Assembly: GCA_002415785.1 (NCBI GenBank)
Contig: DIAJ01000049.1
Coordinates: 1 to 39,791 of the forward strand
DNA: 39,791 bases
Source: Flavobacteriales bacterium UBA5081
Lineage (GTDB): Bacteria > Bacteroidota > Bacteroidia > Flavobacteriales_E > Vicingaceae
Direction of reading: 5' to 3'
Part shown: piece after piece, positions 25,572 through 33,935 of the stretch
Layout of the letters: each line of letters begins with the position of its first letter
How positions within the stretch are numbered: position 1 is the first letter of the stretch
The notes under the pieces: model-generated
Databases searched by the model: none
The model's input: the letters and a program-made list of their open reading frames with translations, nothing else
What the model was told of the DNA's origin: nothing
Program-made: the position numbers and the translations under genes

Positions 25572-27566
25572 ATGAAAGACCATAAATGGATAATTAAAGC
25601 AATGAAGAGTAGCGTATTTTTTATGCTACTTTTTCATTTTTCTAATGTAAATGCCCAGGATGATTGGGGTTGTAAGAAGCCAAATAAAAAAGCACTTAAA
25701 GCTTATGAAAAAGCTCAAAAGTATGGCTTTAAAGGTAGAGATGCTTACGGATTACTTATCGAAGCAACTAAGATAGATGAGAACTTTGCAGCTGCCTATT
25801 CTGTTTTGGCCTACTTAAATGAAAAGAAAGCTCAAACTTCTCCTCAAATTCAAAATCGAGTAAAAGATTACTATGAAAAAACTCATCAAGCTTGTCCACA
25901 ATATCGAAATTATGAAGCCGCTTATTGGTTAGCCAATAAAAATTATCAAGAGAAGGATTATGAAAAAACACTAGTTTATTTGAATGATTATATTTCAGGA
26001 GTAGACCAAAAAAAGCCCAATAAATATAAAGAAGCAAAAGACCTAAAGGATCGAATTGATCAGTATTACGAACTTTTTGACCATCCTGTTCCCTTTGATC
26101 CAAAAGTAGTTGCGGGTGCTTCTACTTCGGCAGATGAGTACTTACCCATGTTATCGCCTGATAATCAGTTTCTGTTTTTTACTCGTAAAGTCAATGAAGA
26201 TTCTAAATCTGCTGTTGGAGAAGTTAGTCGTGAGCTTTTTATTCAAAGTCGTAAGAAGTACGATGGAAGCTATTCTGAAGGAATTCCAATGCCTCCGCCT
26301 TTTAATAAAGGAAGTTATCAAGGAGGATCTACAATTTCTGTTGATAATCGCTTGCTGTTTATTACAATAGTTAATCAAGAACCTACAAGAGATGGAAGAC
26401 TTTTCTCAAATGGAGATATTTATTATTCTGAATTCAAACAAGGGCGTTGGACTGATTTAAAAAGTATTGGTGAACATATTAATGGACGATTAAGTTGGGA
26501 AGGACAACCATCAATCTCAGCGGATAATAAAACTTTATACTTTGCAAGTGCGAGAGAGAAAGACAATTTTGGTGGAATGGATTTGTACAAGAGCGAAAGA
26601 CAAGGAGACGGTAGCTGGGGAGCACCTGTTAATCTAGGGTCAACAATAAATACTTCGGGAAATGAAAAGTCGCCATTTATGCATTCCGATAGTTATACAT
26701 TATATTTTTCTTCGGATGGACATCCCGGAGTTGGTGGTCAAGATATTTTTTATACAAAGGTGAATGAGTTTGGAAAGTTTGAATCTCCAAAGAATATTGG
26801 TGTACCTATAAATACGGAGGATGATGAACACGGCTTTATGGTAAGTACTGATGGACGATATGGTTATTTTTCTTCTAATGTAGAGGAGGGGATGGACATT
26901 TTTTATTTTGAACTGCCTGAAGAGGCACGACCTGAAGATGTTATATTTGTAAAAGGATCTATTGACAGTAAGGATCCTGATGCTGCTAAAGGGATGAAAA
27001 TTGAATTGAAAAATATGGCTACTAATCAAGTTGTTGAGGGTGTGGTAAATGAAGAGAATGGAGACTATGTTGCCGTTGTTTCAGCTAGTGAGAAAGAAGA
27101 TGTAATGATGATGGCCAAGAAAGACGGATATGCTTTTACATCTCAATACATTAATTCTAAAAAAGAGGTTGTTGGCAAACCAATGAGAGCACCGGAGTTG
27201 ACATTTAATCCAATTGAAGTAGGAGAGAGTTACCCAATTAACGACATTAACTTTGCTACAGATTCTTATATGTTGAATAATCAAGTGATGAATATTTTAA
27301 ATGAGTTCATTGCTTTCTTAAAAGAAAATAAAAGCATTCAGCTGGCCATTTATGGACACACTGATAATGTTGGTGAATCTGAAGCGAATCTTGAACTTTC
27401 AACAAAACGTGCGGAGGCTGTTAAAAATTATTTGATTTTGGAAGGAATTGATCCGGCACGTCTGCAATCAAAAGGCTTTGGAGAAAGTAATCCAATTGCT
27501 GACAACAGTACTGAAGAGGGAAGAGCAAAAAATCGTAGAACTGAATTTGTGATTCTTTCCAAGTAA
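25572..27566 (+). CDS. OmpA-family PD40 protein with PorE-like architecture
   Basis: This 664-residue exported protein has a signal peptide ending near FSNVNAQ. The second ATG at 25602 would give a shorter one, but the first has an AGGAGAAGG upstream. TPR-like helices follow (about 30-160), then a PD40/WD40-like propeller (about 170-450, with SADNKTLYFASAREKDNFGGMDLY repeats), a carboxypeptidase-regulatory-like domain (about 455-540), and a C-terminal OmpA peptidoglycan-binding domain (GHTDNVGESEANLELSTKRAEAV). The same order occurs in PorE of the Porphyromonas T9SS, which would suit the T9SS cargo in this window. However, Bacteroidota carry many paralogues with this layout, so PorE identity is not claimed. 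Confidence 0.85.
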   Translation: MKDHKWIIKAMKSSVFFMLLFHFSNVNAQDDWGCKKPNKKALKAYEKAQKYGFKGRDAYGLLIEATKIDENFAAAYSVLAYLNEKKAQTSPQIQNRVKDYYEKTHQACPQYRNYEAAYWLANKNYQEKDYEKTLVYLNDYISGVDQKKPNKYKEAKDLKDRIDQYYELFDHPVPFDPKVVAGASTSADEYLPMLSPDNQFLFFTRKVNEDSKSAVGEVSRELFIQSRKKYDGSYSEGIPMPPPFNKGSYQGGSTISVDNRLLFITIVNQEPTRDGRLFSNGDIYYSEFKQGRWTDLKSIGEHINGRLSWEGQPSISADNKTLYFASAREKDNFGGMDLYKSERQGDGSWGAPVNLGSTINTSGNEKSPFMHSDSYTLYFSSDGHPGVGGQDIFYTKVNEFGKFESPKNIGVPINTEDDEHGFMVSTDGRYGYFSSNVEEGMDIFYFELPEEARPEDVIFVKGSIDSKDPDAAKGMKIELKNMATNQVVEGVVNEENGDYVAVVSASEKEDVMMMAKKDGYAFTSQYINSKKEVVGKPMRAPELTFNPIEVGESYPINDINFATDSYMLNNQVMNILNEFIAFLKENKSIQLAIYGHTDNVGESEANLELSTKRAEAVKNYLILEGIDPARLQSKGFGESNPIADNSTEEGRAKNRRTEFVILSK

Positions 27567-27577
27567 TCAAAAACAAT

Positions 27578-27585
27578 TACTTTTG
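27578..27585 (+). promoter_or_regulatory. Possible -7 box of the DUF4920 gene
   Basis: TACTTTTG matches TAnnTTTG exactly, 29 bases before the ATG. No -33 TTG at standard spacing was seen. Confidence 0.4.
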
Positions 27586-27613
27586 TAGCAAATTTTATTT
27601 ACCTATTTAAACT

Positions 27614-28147
27614 ATGAAAAAACCATTTTTAATGATTGCTGCAGTTGGATTAATATTTACAACAGCTTGCAGTCCAGCCGAGAAAAAAACCGAAGAGTCA
27701 GCAAAAGAACAAACTGAGGCAACTGAAGAAGTTGTTGAAGAGACTGAAGAATTAACTGATAGTGTACACTTTGGGCAAATGATTGATGCAGAAGGCGCTT
27801 TAACTATTGATGAATTTGCTTCTCAAATGGAAGGAAAAGACTCAATGAATGTAAAAATTGCTGCAGTTGCTACAGATGTTTGTCAGAAGAAAGGTTGTTG
27901 GATGAAAGTTCAATTAGCTGATGGTAGTGAAATGAGAATTCGTTTTAAAGATTACGGTTTCTTTGTTCCTAAAGACATTAGCGGAAAAGAAGTCGTTTTT
28001 GATGGAATTGCATTTAATGAAGAAGTACCAGTTGAAGATTTAAAGCATTATGCAGAAGATGAAGGTAAGTCAGCTGAAGAAATTGCTGCTATTACTGAGC
28101 CTGAAATTAAAACATCTTTTGTTGCAACAGGTGTCTTGATTAAGTAA
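27614..28147 (+). CDS. DUF4920 lipoprotein
   Basis: The 177-residue protein has a lipoprotein signal (MKKPFLMIAAVGLIFTTAC, lipidation at Cys19), an acidic E/T-rich linker to residue 50, then a DUF4920 domain. The conserved part reads VCQKKGCWMKVQLADGS...RIRFKDYGFFVPKDISGKEVVFDGIAF. The CX4C pair is conserved in the family and might bind metal or form a disulphide, but function is not known. It is probably anchored in the outer or inner membrane facing the periplasm. A strong UUCG-loop terminator follows. Confidence 0.88.
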   Translation: MKKPFLMIAAVGLIFTTACSPAEKKTEESAKEQTEATEEVVEETEELTDSVHFGQMIDAEGALTIDEFASQMEGKDSMNVKIAAVATDVCQKKGCWMKVQLADGSEMRIRFKDYGFFVPKDISGKEVVFDGIAFNEEVPVEDLKHYAEDEGKSAEEIAAITEPEIKTSFVATGVLIK

Positions 28148-28170
28148 ATAGCTAATAAACGATACTTTAT

Positions 28171-28202
28171 AAGCCGTAAGTTTCGACTTGCGGCTTTTTT
28201 TT
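28171..28202 (+). terminator. Rho-independent terminator with UUCG loop
   Basis: AAGCCGTAAGT and ACTTGCGGCTT pair over 11 bp with one G-U around a TTCG tetraloop, followed by a run of T. It lies 24 bases after the DUF4920 stop codon. Confidence 0.9.
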
Positions 28203-28308
28203 GTCCTTATTTTTTATCGATTATCATTTGTTTTGCACCACTCATACTATTATGCATTGCATAGTACCTTTTGCGTCTTAGTTTTGCTCTGTAATTAAAT
28301 TTAAAACC

Positions 28309-28812
28309 ATGAAAGCAAGAAAACTAGTAATGTTAATGTCAGCTGTAATCTGTTTTAGTTTCACAGCTACTGCAAAAAAAACAGTTAAAAAACTACCACA
28401 ATTAAGGGAGAAGCAGGTGGATATAAATTTTGAGCGATTCAACCATTATTTGAAAACGGCAAAGCCATTAGAGGTCGAAGGTTTTTACACCTCTATTAAT
28501 CAGGAGTACGTTATTGCTATAATTAAGAATGACACTAAAGAGCATGATTTTATTGGGATTATGGTTAAGTCGCCTAACGGAAGGTATGCGAAAGGAGAGT
28601 TGAGATTTAATTTTGTGCAAGAAAGTGATAGTGTTTTAACAGGCTACTATTATGATGATTTTGGTAATGCTCAATCAATAAAGCTGCAAATAAAAACAAG
28701 CAATCCCGAGAAGGATTGCTTGTTGTCAAAAGTTGCATATTCTGAACTTCCGAATGAATATTTTGTAGAGAAAACTACCTCAAATCAATCACATCAAAAT
28801 CAGGATTGTTAA
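28309..28812 (+). CDS. Small secreted protein of unknown function
   Basis: The 167-residue product starts with a signal peptide (MKARKLVMLMSAVICFSFTATA) and then a basic stretch. The rest looks like a small beta-rich domain (GFYTSINQEYVIAIIKND...FIGIMVKSPNGRYAKGELRFNF...LTGYYYDDFGNAQSIKL). I do not recognise the family. Its last 38 bases overlap the 3' end of the convergent lolA gene, and its coding sequence contains the hairpin that appears to terminate lolA. It follows the UUCG terminator, so it should have its own promoter. Confidence 0.7.
   Translation: MKARKLVMLMSAVICFSFTATAKKTVKKLPQLREKQVDINFERFNHYLKTAKPLEVEGFYTSINQEYVIAIIKNDTKEHDFIGIMVKSPNGRYAKGELRFNFVQESDSVLTGYYYDDFGNAQSIKLQIKTSNPEKDCLLSKVAYSELPNEYFVEKTTSNQSHQNQDC
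28695..28724 (-). terminator. lolA terminator embedded in the convergent gene
   Basis: AACAAGCAATCC (28695-28706) pairs perfectly over 12 bp with GGATTGCTTGTT (28713-28724). On the minus strand the stem is followed by TTTATTT. It lies about 50 bases beyond the lolA stop codon and inside the coding sequence of the secreted-protein gene. Confidence 0.65.
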
Positions 28813-29419
28813 AGCTAAAGGTAGAAGCCGGAATAGATTTGTTGGTCGTAAAGTTTTTTATGGTGTAGATAAAATCTGTACCGTCTTTGCCTTTAATAAT
28901 TATTTTACTCATTTCCAGTTTGCTCTTATCGATGAAAAGTTTAATGGTATGATAGCTTTTACCATCGGGGTTTTGAGGGTATAAGTTGATAATATGATGG
29001 GCAGCACCATTTAAAGTAGTTGATTGATCGTATTTATACTTAAACCCTTTTTCCCATAAAGTTAAAATTTTCGTTGGGCTGATGTACTCATCGTCCATTT
29101 CACTTTCTTCCGGAACATTATTTATTTGTACTTCTTCAGCCTCATTAATAACGGTCCACATGGTTTTACCATCTGAAATAATTTCTTGTCCTGCAATGTT
29201 TAAATGGTACTTTTCACCTTGGGTAATTATGCTTCCTTTTTGGGTATCATCAATGTCATCTTTGGTATTGAGCATTTGATATTCAAAGTCGGCTTTCATG
29301 CTGCTGTAGCTGTTTGCCTTTTGGCTAAGTTGATCTAAAATAGCCTTAGCATCTTGACTAAAAGCAGAAAAGCTACTGATTAATAGTGAACCAACTAAAA
29401 TGGTGATGGATTTTTTCAT
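28775..29419 (-). CDS. lolA: LolA-like outer-membrane lipoprotein carrier
   Basis: A signal peptide (MKKSITILVGSLLISSFSAFS) precedes a LolA-fold domain of about 190 residues: AKAILDQLSQKANSYSSMKADFEYQM, then GEKYHLNIAGQEIISDGKTMWTVINEAEEVQI, and a C-terminal IKGKDGTDFIYTIKNFTTNKSIPASTFSFN. LolA shuttles lipoproteins from the inner membrane to the outer membrane through the periplasm. The gene is directly downstream of ftsK on the same strand, an arrangement often seen in Bacteroidota, with an 18-base gap. Confidence 0.88.
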   Translation of the reverse strand: MKKSITILVGSLLISSFSAFSQDAKAILDQLSQKANSYSSMKADFEYQMLNTKDDIDDTQKGSIITQGEKYHLNIAGQEIISDGKTMWTVINEAEEVQINNVPEESEMDDEYISPTKILTLWEKGFKYKYDQSTTLNGAAHHIINLYPQNPDGKSYHTIKLFIDKSKLEMSKIIIKGKDGTDFIYTIKNFTTNKSIPASTFSFNNPDFDVIDLR

Positions 29420-29437
29420 CTTATTTTAATGTTTAAT

Positions 29438-31969
29438 TTAATTATTATTGTCGACTTCTTTCAATAACTGTTCCAAACTTAATTCATCGGCTATGAGTAC
29501 TTGTCGAGCTTTGCTTCCCTCAAAAGGACCGATAATTCCCGCTGCTTCCAGCTGATCGATAATTCTACCGGCTCTATTGTATCCCAATTTTAACCTTCTT
29601 TGTAGCAAAGAGGCTGAACCCTGCTGATGCTGGACAATAACTCTTGCGGCATCTTCAAATAGCGCATCTCTGTCAGATAAATCAACTTCTCCTGCTGCTT
29701 TGCTATCTTCATCTACATATTCAGGGAGCAAATGAGCATCTGGATAAGCTCTTTGATTACCGATAAATTCAGTTAATTCTTCAACTTCAGGGGTATCTAC
29801 AAACGCACACTGTAGTCGAATTAAGTCGCTTCCGGTTGATAATAGCATGTCTCCTCTACCAATTAACTGCTCAGCACCTCCAGAATCTAAAATAGTTCTA
29901 GAATCTATTCCGGAAGTCACTCTAAATGCAATCCGTGCAGGAAAGTTAGCTTTAATTGAGCCGGTAATAATGTTTGTTGATGGACGCTGTGTGGCAATAA
30001 TTAAGTGGATGCCAATAGCACGTGCCAACTGAGCTAAACGAGCAATCGGTTGCTCAACTTCTTTCCCGGCTGTCATGATTAAATCGGCAAATTCATCGAT
30101 TACCAAAACTATGTAAGGTAAGTATTTATGTCCGTTTTCCGGACTTAGTTTTCTTGCAATAAACTTGGCGTTATATTCTTTGATATTACGAACATAAGCG
30201 TCTTTTAACAGCTCGTAACGATTGTCCATTTCAATACAGAGTGAATTCAATGTATTGATGACTTTTTGATTATCAGTGATTATGGCTTCTTCAGAGTCAG
30301 GCAGTTTTGCTAAAAAATGTCTTTCAATTTTATTGAATAGCGTTAATTCCACTTTTTTGGGATCAACTAAAACAAACTTTAATTGAGCCGGATGTTTTTT
30401 ATAAAGCAAGGAAGTTAATACGGCATTAAGTCCTACCGACTTACCCTGACCTGTCGCACCTGCCATTAAAAGGTGAGGCATTTTTGCTAAGTCAAAAGCA
30501 AAAGTTTCATTGGAAATGGTTTTTCCTAATACTACCGGTAAATCGTATTTTGCATTTTGAAACTTCTGAGAGGCCACAACAGATCGCATAGAAACGATGT
30601 CGGGGTTTTGATTGGGTACCTCAATTCCAATAGTTCCTTTACCTGGAATTGGAGCAATAATACGAATTCCTAAAGCGGCTAAACTTAGTGCAATATCGTC
30701 TTCCAAGTTTTTTATTTTAGAAATTCTTACTCCTGGAGCGGGAACAATTTCATAAAGCGTAACCGTTGGCCCGATTGTCGCTTTAATGCTTTGAATTTTA
30801 ATATTATAATTCTCAAGGGTATTGACAATACGATTCTTATTTTGCTCTAATTCTTCCTTATCAACTTTAATTTCTCCATCGCCGTGATCCCTTAATAAGT
30901 CGATGCCGGGCATTTGGTAGTTTGAAAGCTCTAAAGTAGGGTCGTACTCTCCAAAATCTTTTACCTTTTGGTTTACTTCCTTGTCGCTTAGTTGATCGTC
31001 GTCTTCTGCCGGTGCTTCAATTTCAAAAGATAAATCGTCCTCTTCCTTTGCTTCCACATCTGAAGACGAACTTTCTTTGTCCAATTCAATTTTATTCTCA
31101 GTAGATTCTTCTTTATTAGCAATAACTTCTTCTTCGATTTCTTCTTCCTTTGCTACTTCAACACTGAAGTCGTCTGCTTCTTCCTTATTTACTTCTTCAA
31201 TTTCTGCTTGTTCACTTTCTGCTTCAATTTGCTCTTCATTATCTTCTTCAATATTATTTTCTTGCTCTTCGGCATAAGTATTTTCGCTATCACCTGAAGA
31301 GCTTTGTTTTTTGGCAAAGATTTTAAAGTATTCGCCTATGTTCATGCTAATGATTAAGAAAACAGCTAATATGAAAAAGATGAAAATTCCTGTACCCACA
31401 CCGCCTAAAACTGAGCGAAGAAATTGATTCATTTCGTAGCCAATTCCTCCTCCGAGGTAATAGAATTGAGCTTTAAAAAAGTAACCAAAAAAGAGCGCAA
31501 GCCACAATAGAAAAAATCCCGAAACTCTAAAAGATCGAGCTAAAGGTAGAAGACTAATTTTAAATAGAATTTTAAAGCCAATGAGAAAAAATAGACCGAC
31601 AAATAGAAAAGATGCAATGCCAAACCAATCATAAATAAATTGATGTGAAACGGCTGCTCCTAATTTCCCTAACCAGTTCTCCACTAAGATAGAGGAATCA
31701 AAAAAGTAATCGCTAAAAGGTAGTTCAACTTTGCTTTGATCAATTTTCCATGTAAAAAGAAATGAAGTAAACGCAATCAATAAATATGCAGAAAAGAGAA
31801 TGAACAGCAAGCCGATAATTTGACGACTTTTTTCATTTTTTGCAATATCTCCTGCTTTTGCAAACTTACCTTTAAGAGAAATTTTTTTCCCAAAACCTTT
31901 CTTCTCAGACTTTTTTGTCTTGCTTTGGGTTTTTTCTTCGGAAGAGGTTTTTAATCGGTTTTTCTTCAT
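29438..31969 (-). CDS. ftsK: DNA translocase FtsK
   Basis: This 843-residue septal ATPase pumps chromosome DNA during division and activates Xer recombination. Four N-terminal membrane segments lie at about 51-73, 117-138, 150-166 and 193-210, and an acidic E/D-rich linker spans about 225-335. The motor follows with Walker A GATGQGKS (504-511) and Walker B-like YIVLVIDEFADLI. The C-terminal winged-helix gamma domain (DAARVIVQHQQGSASLLQRRLKLGYNRAGRIIDQLEAAGIIGP) recognises orienting DNA sequences. lolA follows directly. The -7 box of this gene overlaps the U-tract of the terminator for the upstream gene. It is a functional partner of xerD at 20236. Confidence 0.95.
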   Translation of the reverse strand: MKKNRLKTSSEEKTQSKTKKSEKKGFGKKISLKGKFAKAGDIAKNEKSRQIIGLLFILFSAYLLIAFTSFLFTWKIDQSKVELPFSDYFFDSSILVENWLGKLGAAVSHQFIYDWFGIASFLFVGLFFLIGFKILFKISLLPLARSFRVSGFFLLWLALFFGYFFKAQFYYLGGGIGYEMNQFLRSVLGGVGTGIFIFFILAVFLIISMNIGEYFKIFAKKQSSSGDSENTYAEEQENNIEEDNEEQIEAESEQAEIEEVNKEEADDFSVEVAKEEEIEEEVIANKEESTENKIELDKESSSSDVEAKEEDDLSFEIEAPAEDDDQLSDKEVNQKVKDFGEYDPTLELSNYQMPGIDLLRDHGDGEIKVDKEELEQNKNRIVNTLENYNIKIQSIKATIGPTVTLYEIVPAPGVRISKIKNLEDDIALSLAALGIRIIAPIPGKGTIGIEVPNQNPDIVSMRSVVASQKFQNAKYDLPVVLGKTISNETFAFDLAKMPHLLMAGATGQGKSVGLNAVLTSLLYKKHPAQLKFVLVDPKKVELTLFNKIERHFLAKLPDSEEAIITDNQKVINTLNSLCIEMDNRYELLKDAYVRNIKEYNAKFIARKLSPENGHKYLPYIVLVIDEFADLIMTAGKEVEQPIARLAQLARAIGIHLIIATQRPSTNIITGSIKANFPARIAFRVTSGIDSRTILDSGGAEQLIGRGDMLLSTGSDLIRLQCAFVDTPEVEELTEFIGNQRAYPDAHLLPEYVDEDSKAAGEVDLSDRDALFEDAARVIVQHQQGSASLLQRRLKLGYNRAGRIIDQLEAAGIIGPFEGSKARQVLIADELSLEQLLKEVDNNN

Positions 31970-31999
31970 GCAGCTGCAAAATATTAATCGCTAAAAGTA

Positions 32000-32007
32000 C
32001 AAAAGTA
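32000..32007 (-). promoter_or_regulatory. Possible -7 box of ftsK
   Basis: TACTTTTG on the minus strand matches TAnnTTTG and lies 30 bases before the ftsK ATG. It coincides with the T-rich end of the hairpin at 32007-32038. Confidence 0.35.
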
Positions 32008-32038
32008 AAGCCGTTTCACCAATGGATGAAACGGCTTT
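32007..32038 (-). terminator. Terminator upstream of ftsK
   Basis: AAAGCCGTTTCA and TGAAACGGCTTT form a perfect 12-bp stem with an 8-base loop. On the minus strand it is followed by ACTTTTG. It lies 45 bases after the stop codon of the DUF4412-like gene. Confidence 0.8.
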
Positions 32039-32082
32039 GCAATAGTTTTTAACAGTTCTACTTTTATAGTTTTTTACGAAAA

Positions 32083-32742
32083 CTACAATCCCATTCCGCC
32101 AAACATTTTTTTGAACTCTTCCATTGAAACTTCATCATAGCCCTCTGGAACTTCCATTTTGATTTTATCAACTTTACCTTCTTCAATGGTTATAACTCTA
32201 GTAATTGTAGTAAACATATCTGTAACAGTAGTGATTTCCATTGGGAAGCCTTTAATTCCACTCGCTTGATCTGATACATCAATATTGGGTAAATCTTCTG
32301 TATAGTAAATGGTGATTTCGCTGCCGTCTTTTGTTTCTAAAATTGCTTTTTTACAGTTATAGCCGGCAATTTCTTTTTCATCACCATCAATGTATTTAAT
32401 ATCAACATCTCCTTCCGACTTTTCTTCCATTTCTTTTTTCTCTTCTCCACTAATTTTTAAGGCAAGTTTCTGTCCCATCACATCCATTAAAGTAAGGCTT
32501 TCACCTGTCTTTTGGTTTGAAATGGCAACTGTTGGGTTACCGCCCATTGGGCTTGGTTGAGTTACTTTAGACATTTCCTTGTCTACTTCAATCTTAAATC
32601 CATCGGGAAGCATTGAAGCGTGTGCTTTCATTTCTTCAGTAAGGTCTTCATAATTGATTTCGTACTTTATTGTTCCTTCAAAATCTTGCGCAAAAAGCAT
32701 TGAACTCACAAGAAGGGCAAGAATAAAACTTAATTTTTTCAT
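32083..32742 (-). CDS. Secreted DUF4412/GLPGLI-like protein
   Basis: The 219-residue protein has a signal peptide (MKKLSFILALLVSSMLFAQ) and a domain pattern seen in Bacteroidota envelope proteins: DFEGTIKYEINYED, then DEKEIAGYNCKKAILETKDGSEITIYYTEDLP and GIKGFPMEITT. Function is unknown. It is a distant paralogue of the next upstream gene (32789-33523), with which it shares the GTIEYSI..., IAGFKCKKAI..., YYT and IKG landmarks. The gap is 46 bases, so the two are probably cotranscribed, and a clear terminator follows. Confidence 0.78.
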   Translation of the reverse strand: MKKLSFILALLVSSMLFAQDFEGTIKYEINYEDLTEEMKAHASMLPDGFKIEVDKEMSKVTQPSPMGGNPTVAISNQKTGESLTLMDVMGQKLALKISGEEKKEMEEKSEGDVDIKYIDGDEKEIAGYNCKKAILETKDGSEITIYYTEDLPNIDVSDQASGIKGFPMEITTVTDMFTTITRVITIEEGKVDKIKMEVPEGYDEVSMEEFKKMFGGMGL

Positions 32743-32788
32743 GGTTTTTTGTTTTTAGAATAATGAATAGTTATGTGAAATCAGTTCT

Positions 32789-33523
32789 TTATTGAACTTT
32801 AGCAAATATACTTTCAATTTCTGATTTTAAGTCGGTGGGGCTAATCATCACATAATCTTCTTCTAAGTCGATTAATGCAGGGTCAACTTCTTTTTCTGTT
32901 ACCTTTTGAGCCATAAAGCGCATGTGGGTATTGTAGTTGTATAAATCATATTCCATTAATACACCTTTTATAGGCTCAAAAGGAGTTAAACGGTTGGGAT
33001 TCTCAATAGCGATTTGATTGGTATAATAAACGTCAAAACTCCAACTGCTGTCGCCTTTAATATGAGCAATGGCCTTTTTACATTTAAAACCCGCAATTCT
33101 TTTCGTCTCATCCGTAAAGTCAAACTCTATGTCTTTGTAATAAGGTGAAACAGCAATAATATCCTCATTTCCCAAAGTGCTAGCGTACTTTTTATTTAGC
33201 AACTTTAAAGAATGTGTTAGCATTTCGTCGTTTTTATTGGAAATAATAGAAGTTTTGAACAAACCCATTCCGGCGACAATATCACTTCTAAAAATATCAT
33301 TTGTAAAAGTCATTTGCATGTGATTAGGCATAATGTCCAATAAGTAACTGTCTTTCTCAATTTGAGGGTAGCTAATGCTATATTCAATTGTACCTTCCTT
33401 GATTCCTTTTTTGAATAATTTGCTATCACAAGAAAATTGAGAAAAAACTATGCTAAATGCGATAAGAAGAAGCGCAGAAACCTTGTTTTTTGGGCGTGAA
33501 TTAATTGGTAGAGATGTGTTCAA
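32789..33523 (-). CDS. DUF4412-like lipoprotein, TTG start proposed
   Basis: The frame is open to an ATG at 33616. However, the first 31 residues from there (MSHYLNVLSKLFECF...) do not form a usual signal and contain a TATATTTG promoter-like box at 33563-33570. A TTG at 33523 gives MNTSLPINSRPKNKVSALLL followed by IAFSIVFSQFSC, a lipoprotein signal with the lipidated Cys at residue 32. The mature part begins SKLFKKGIKEGTIEYSISYPQ and carries KRIAGFKCKKAIAHIKGDSSW...VYYTNQI and PIKGVLMEYDLY, matching the downstream paralogue. The 244-residue product is probably periplasmic-facing, with function unknown. Confidence 0.65.
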   Translation of the reverse strand: MNTSLPINSRPKNKVSALLLIAFSIVFSQFSCDSKLFKKGIKEGTIEYSISYPQIEKDSYLLDIMPNHMQMTFTNDIFRSDIVAGMGLFKTSIISNKNDEMLTHSLKLLNKKYASTLGNEDIIAVSPYYKDIEFDFTDETKRIAGFKCKKAIAHIKGDSSWSFDVYYTNQIAIENPNRLTPFEPIKGVLMEYDLYNYNTHMRFMAQKVTEKEVDPALIDLEEDYVMISPTDLKSEIESIFAKVQ

Positions 33524-33562
33524 AACAAAAATTTTAAACGAATTGGTTAACAGTTGAGAAGG

Positions 33563-33570
33563 CAAATATA
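33563..33570 (-). promoter_or_regulatory. Possible -7 box of the DUF4412-like lipoprotein gene
   Basis: TATATTTG on the minus strand matches TAnnTTTG and would give a leader of roughly 30 bases to the proposed TTG start. Confidence 0.35.
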
Positions 33571-33855
33571 GAAAACATTCAAATAATTTCGATAAAACAT
33601 TTAAATAATGTGACAAAATACTTTAATATTTCGATGAGGTTGTAATAGAGATTATGACAAGTTTTCTTTGGTTCGAATACTTTTTTAAATTTAATCCTTG
33701 ATTATTAGATTGTTGTGGATTGAGGATTAAAAATGTAAATTGTCAATGCCTCAATAACATTGATTGTTTTAAGGGCAGAAATTTTGTTGATAAATCAGAG
33801 AATAAATTTGATTTGTTTACTCTTAGGTAGCTCCCATTAATCAGTTGAAACTTTG

Positions 33856-33863
33856 TAATTTTG
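33856..33863 (+). promoter_or_regulatory. Possible -7 box of the arginase operon
   Basis: TAATTTTG matches TAnnTTTG and lies 73 bases before the arginase ATG. No -33 element at standard spacing was identified. Confidence 0.3.
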
Positions 33864-33935
33864 CGGGCTTTCACAGAAGAAGGAAAGAAAGCTGAAAAAC
33901 AAGAATGTTCTTTCAGTTAATAAAAAAATATAGCT

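Larger units (their letters stand above)
33524..33935. other. Divergent intergenic region before arginase
   Basis: About 400 AT-rich bases separate the lipoprotein gene from the arginase gene. It holds the minus-strand box TATATTTG (33563-33570), a plus-strand box TAATTTTG (33856-33863) and a small inverted repeat ATTGAGG/CCTCAAT (33719-33725 and 33749-33755). I saw no convincing gene or structured RNA in the rest. Confidence 0.5.
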
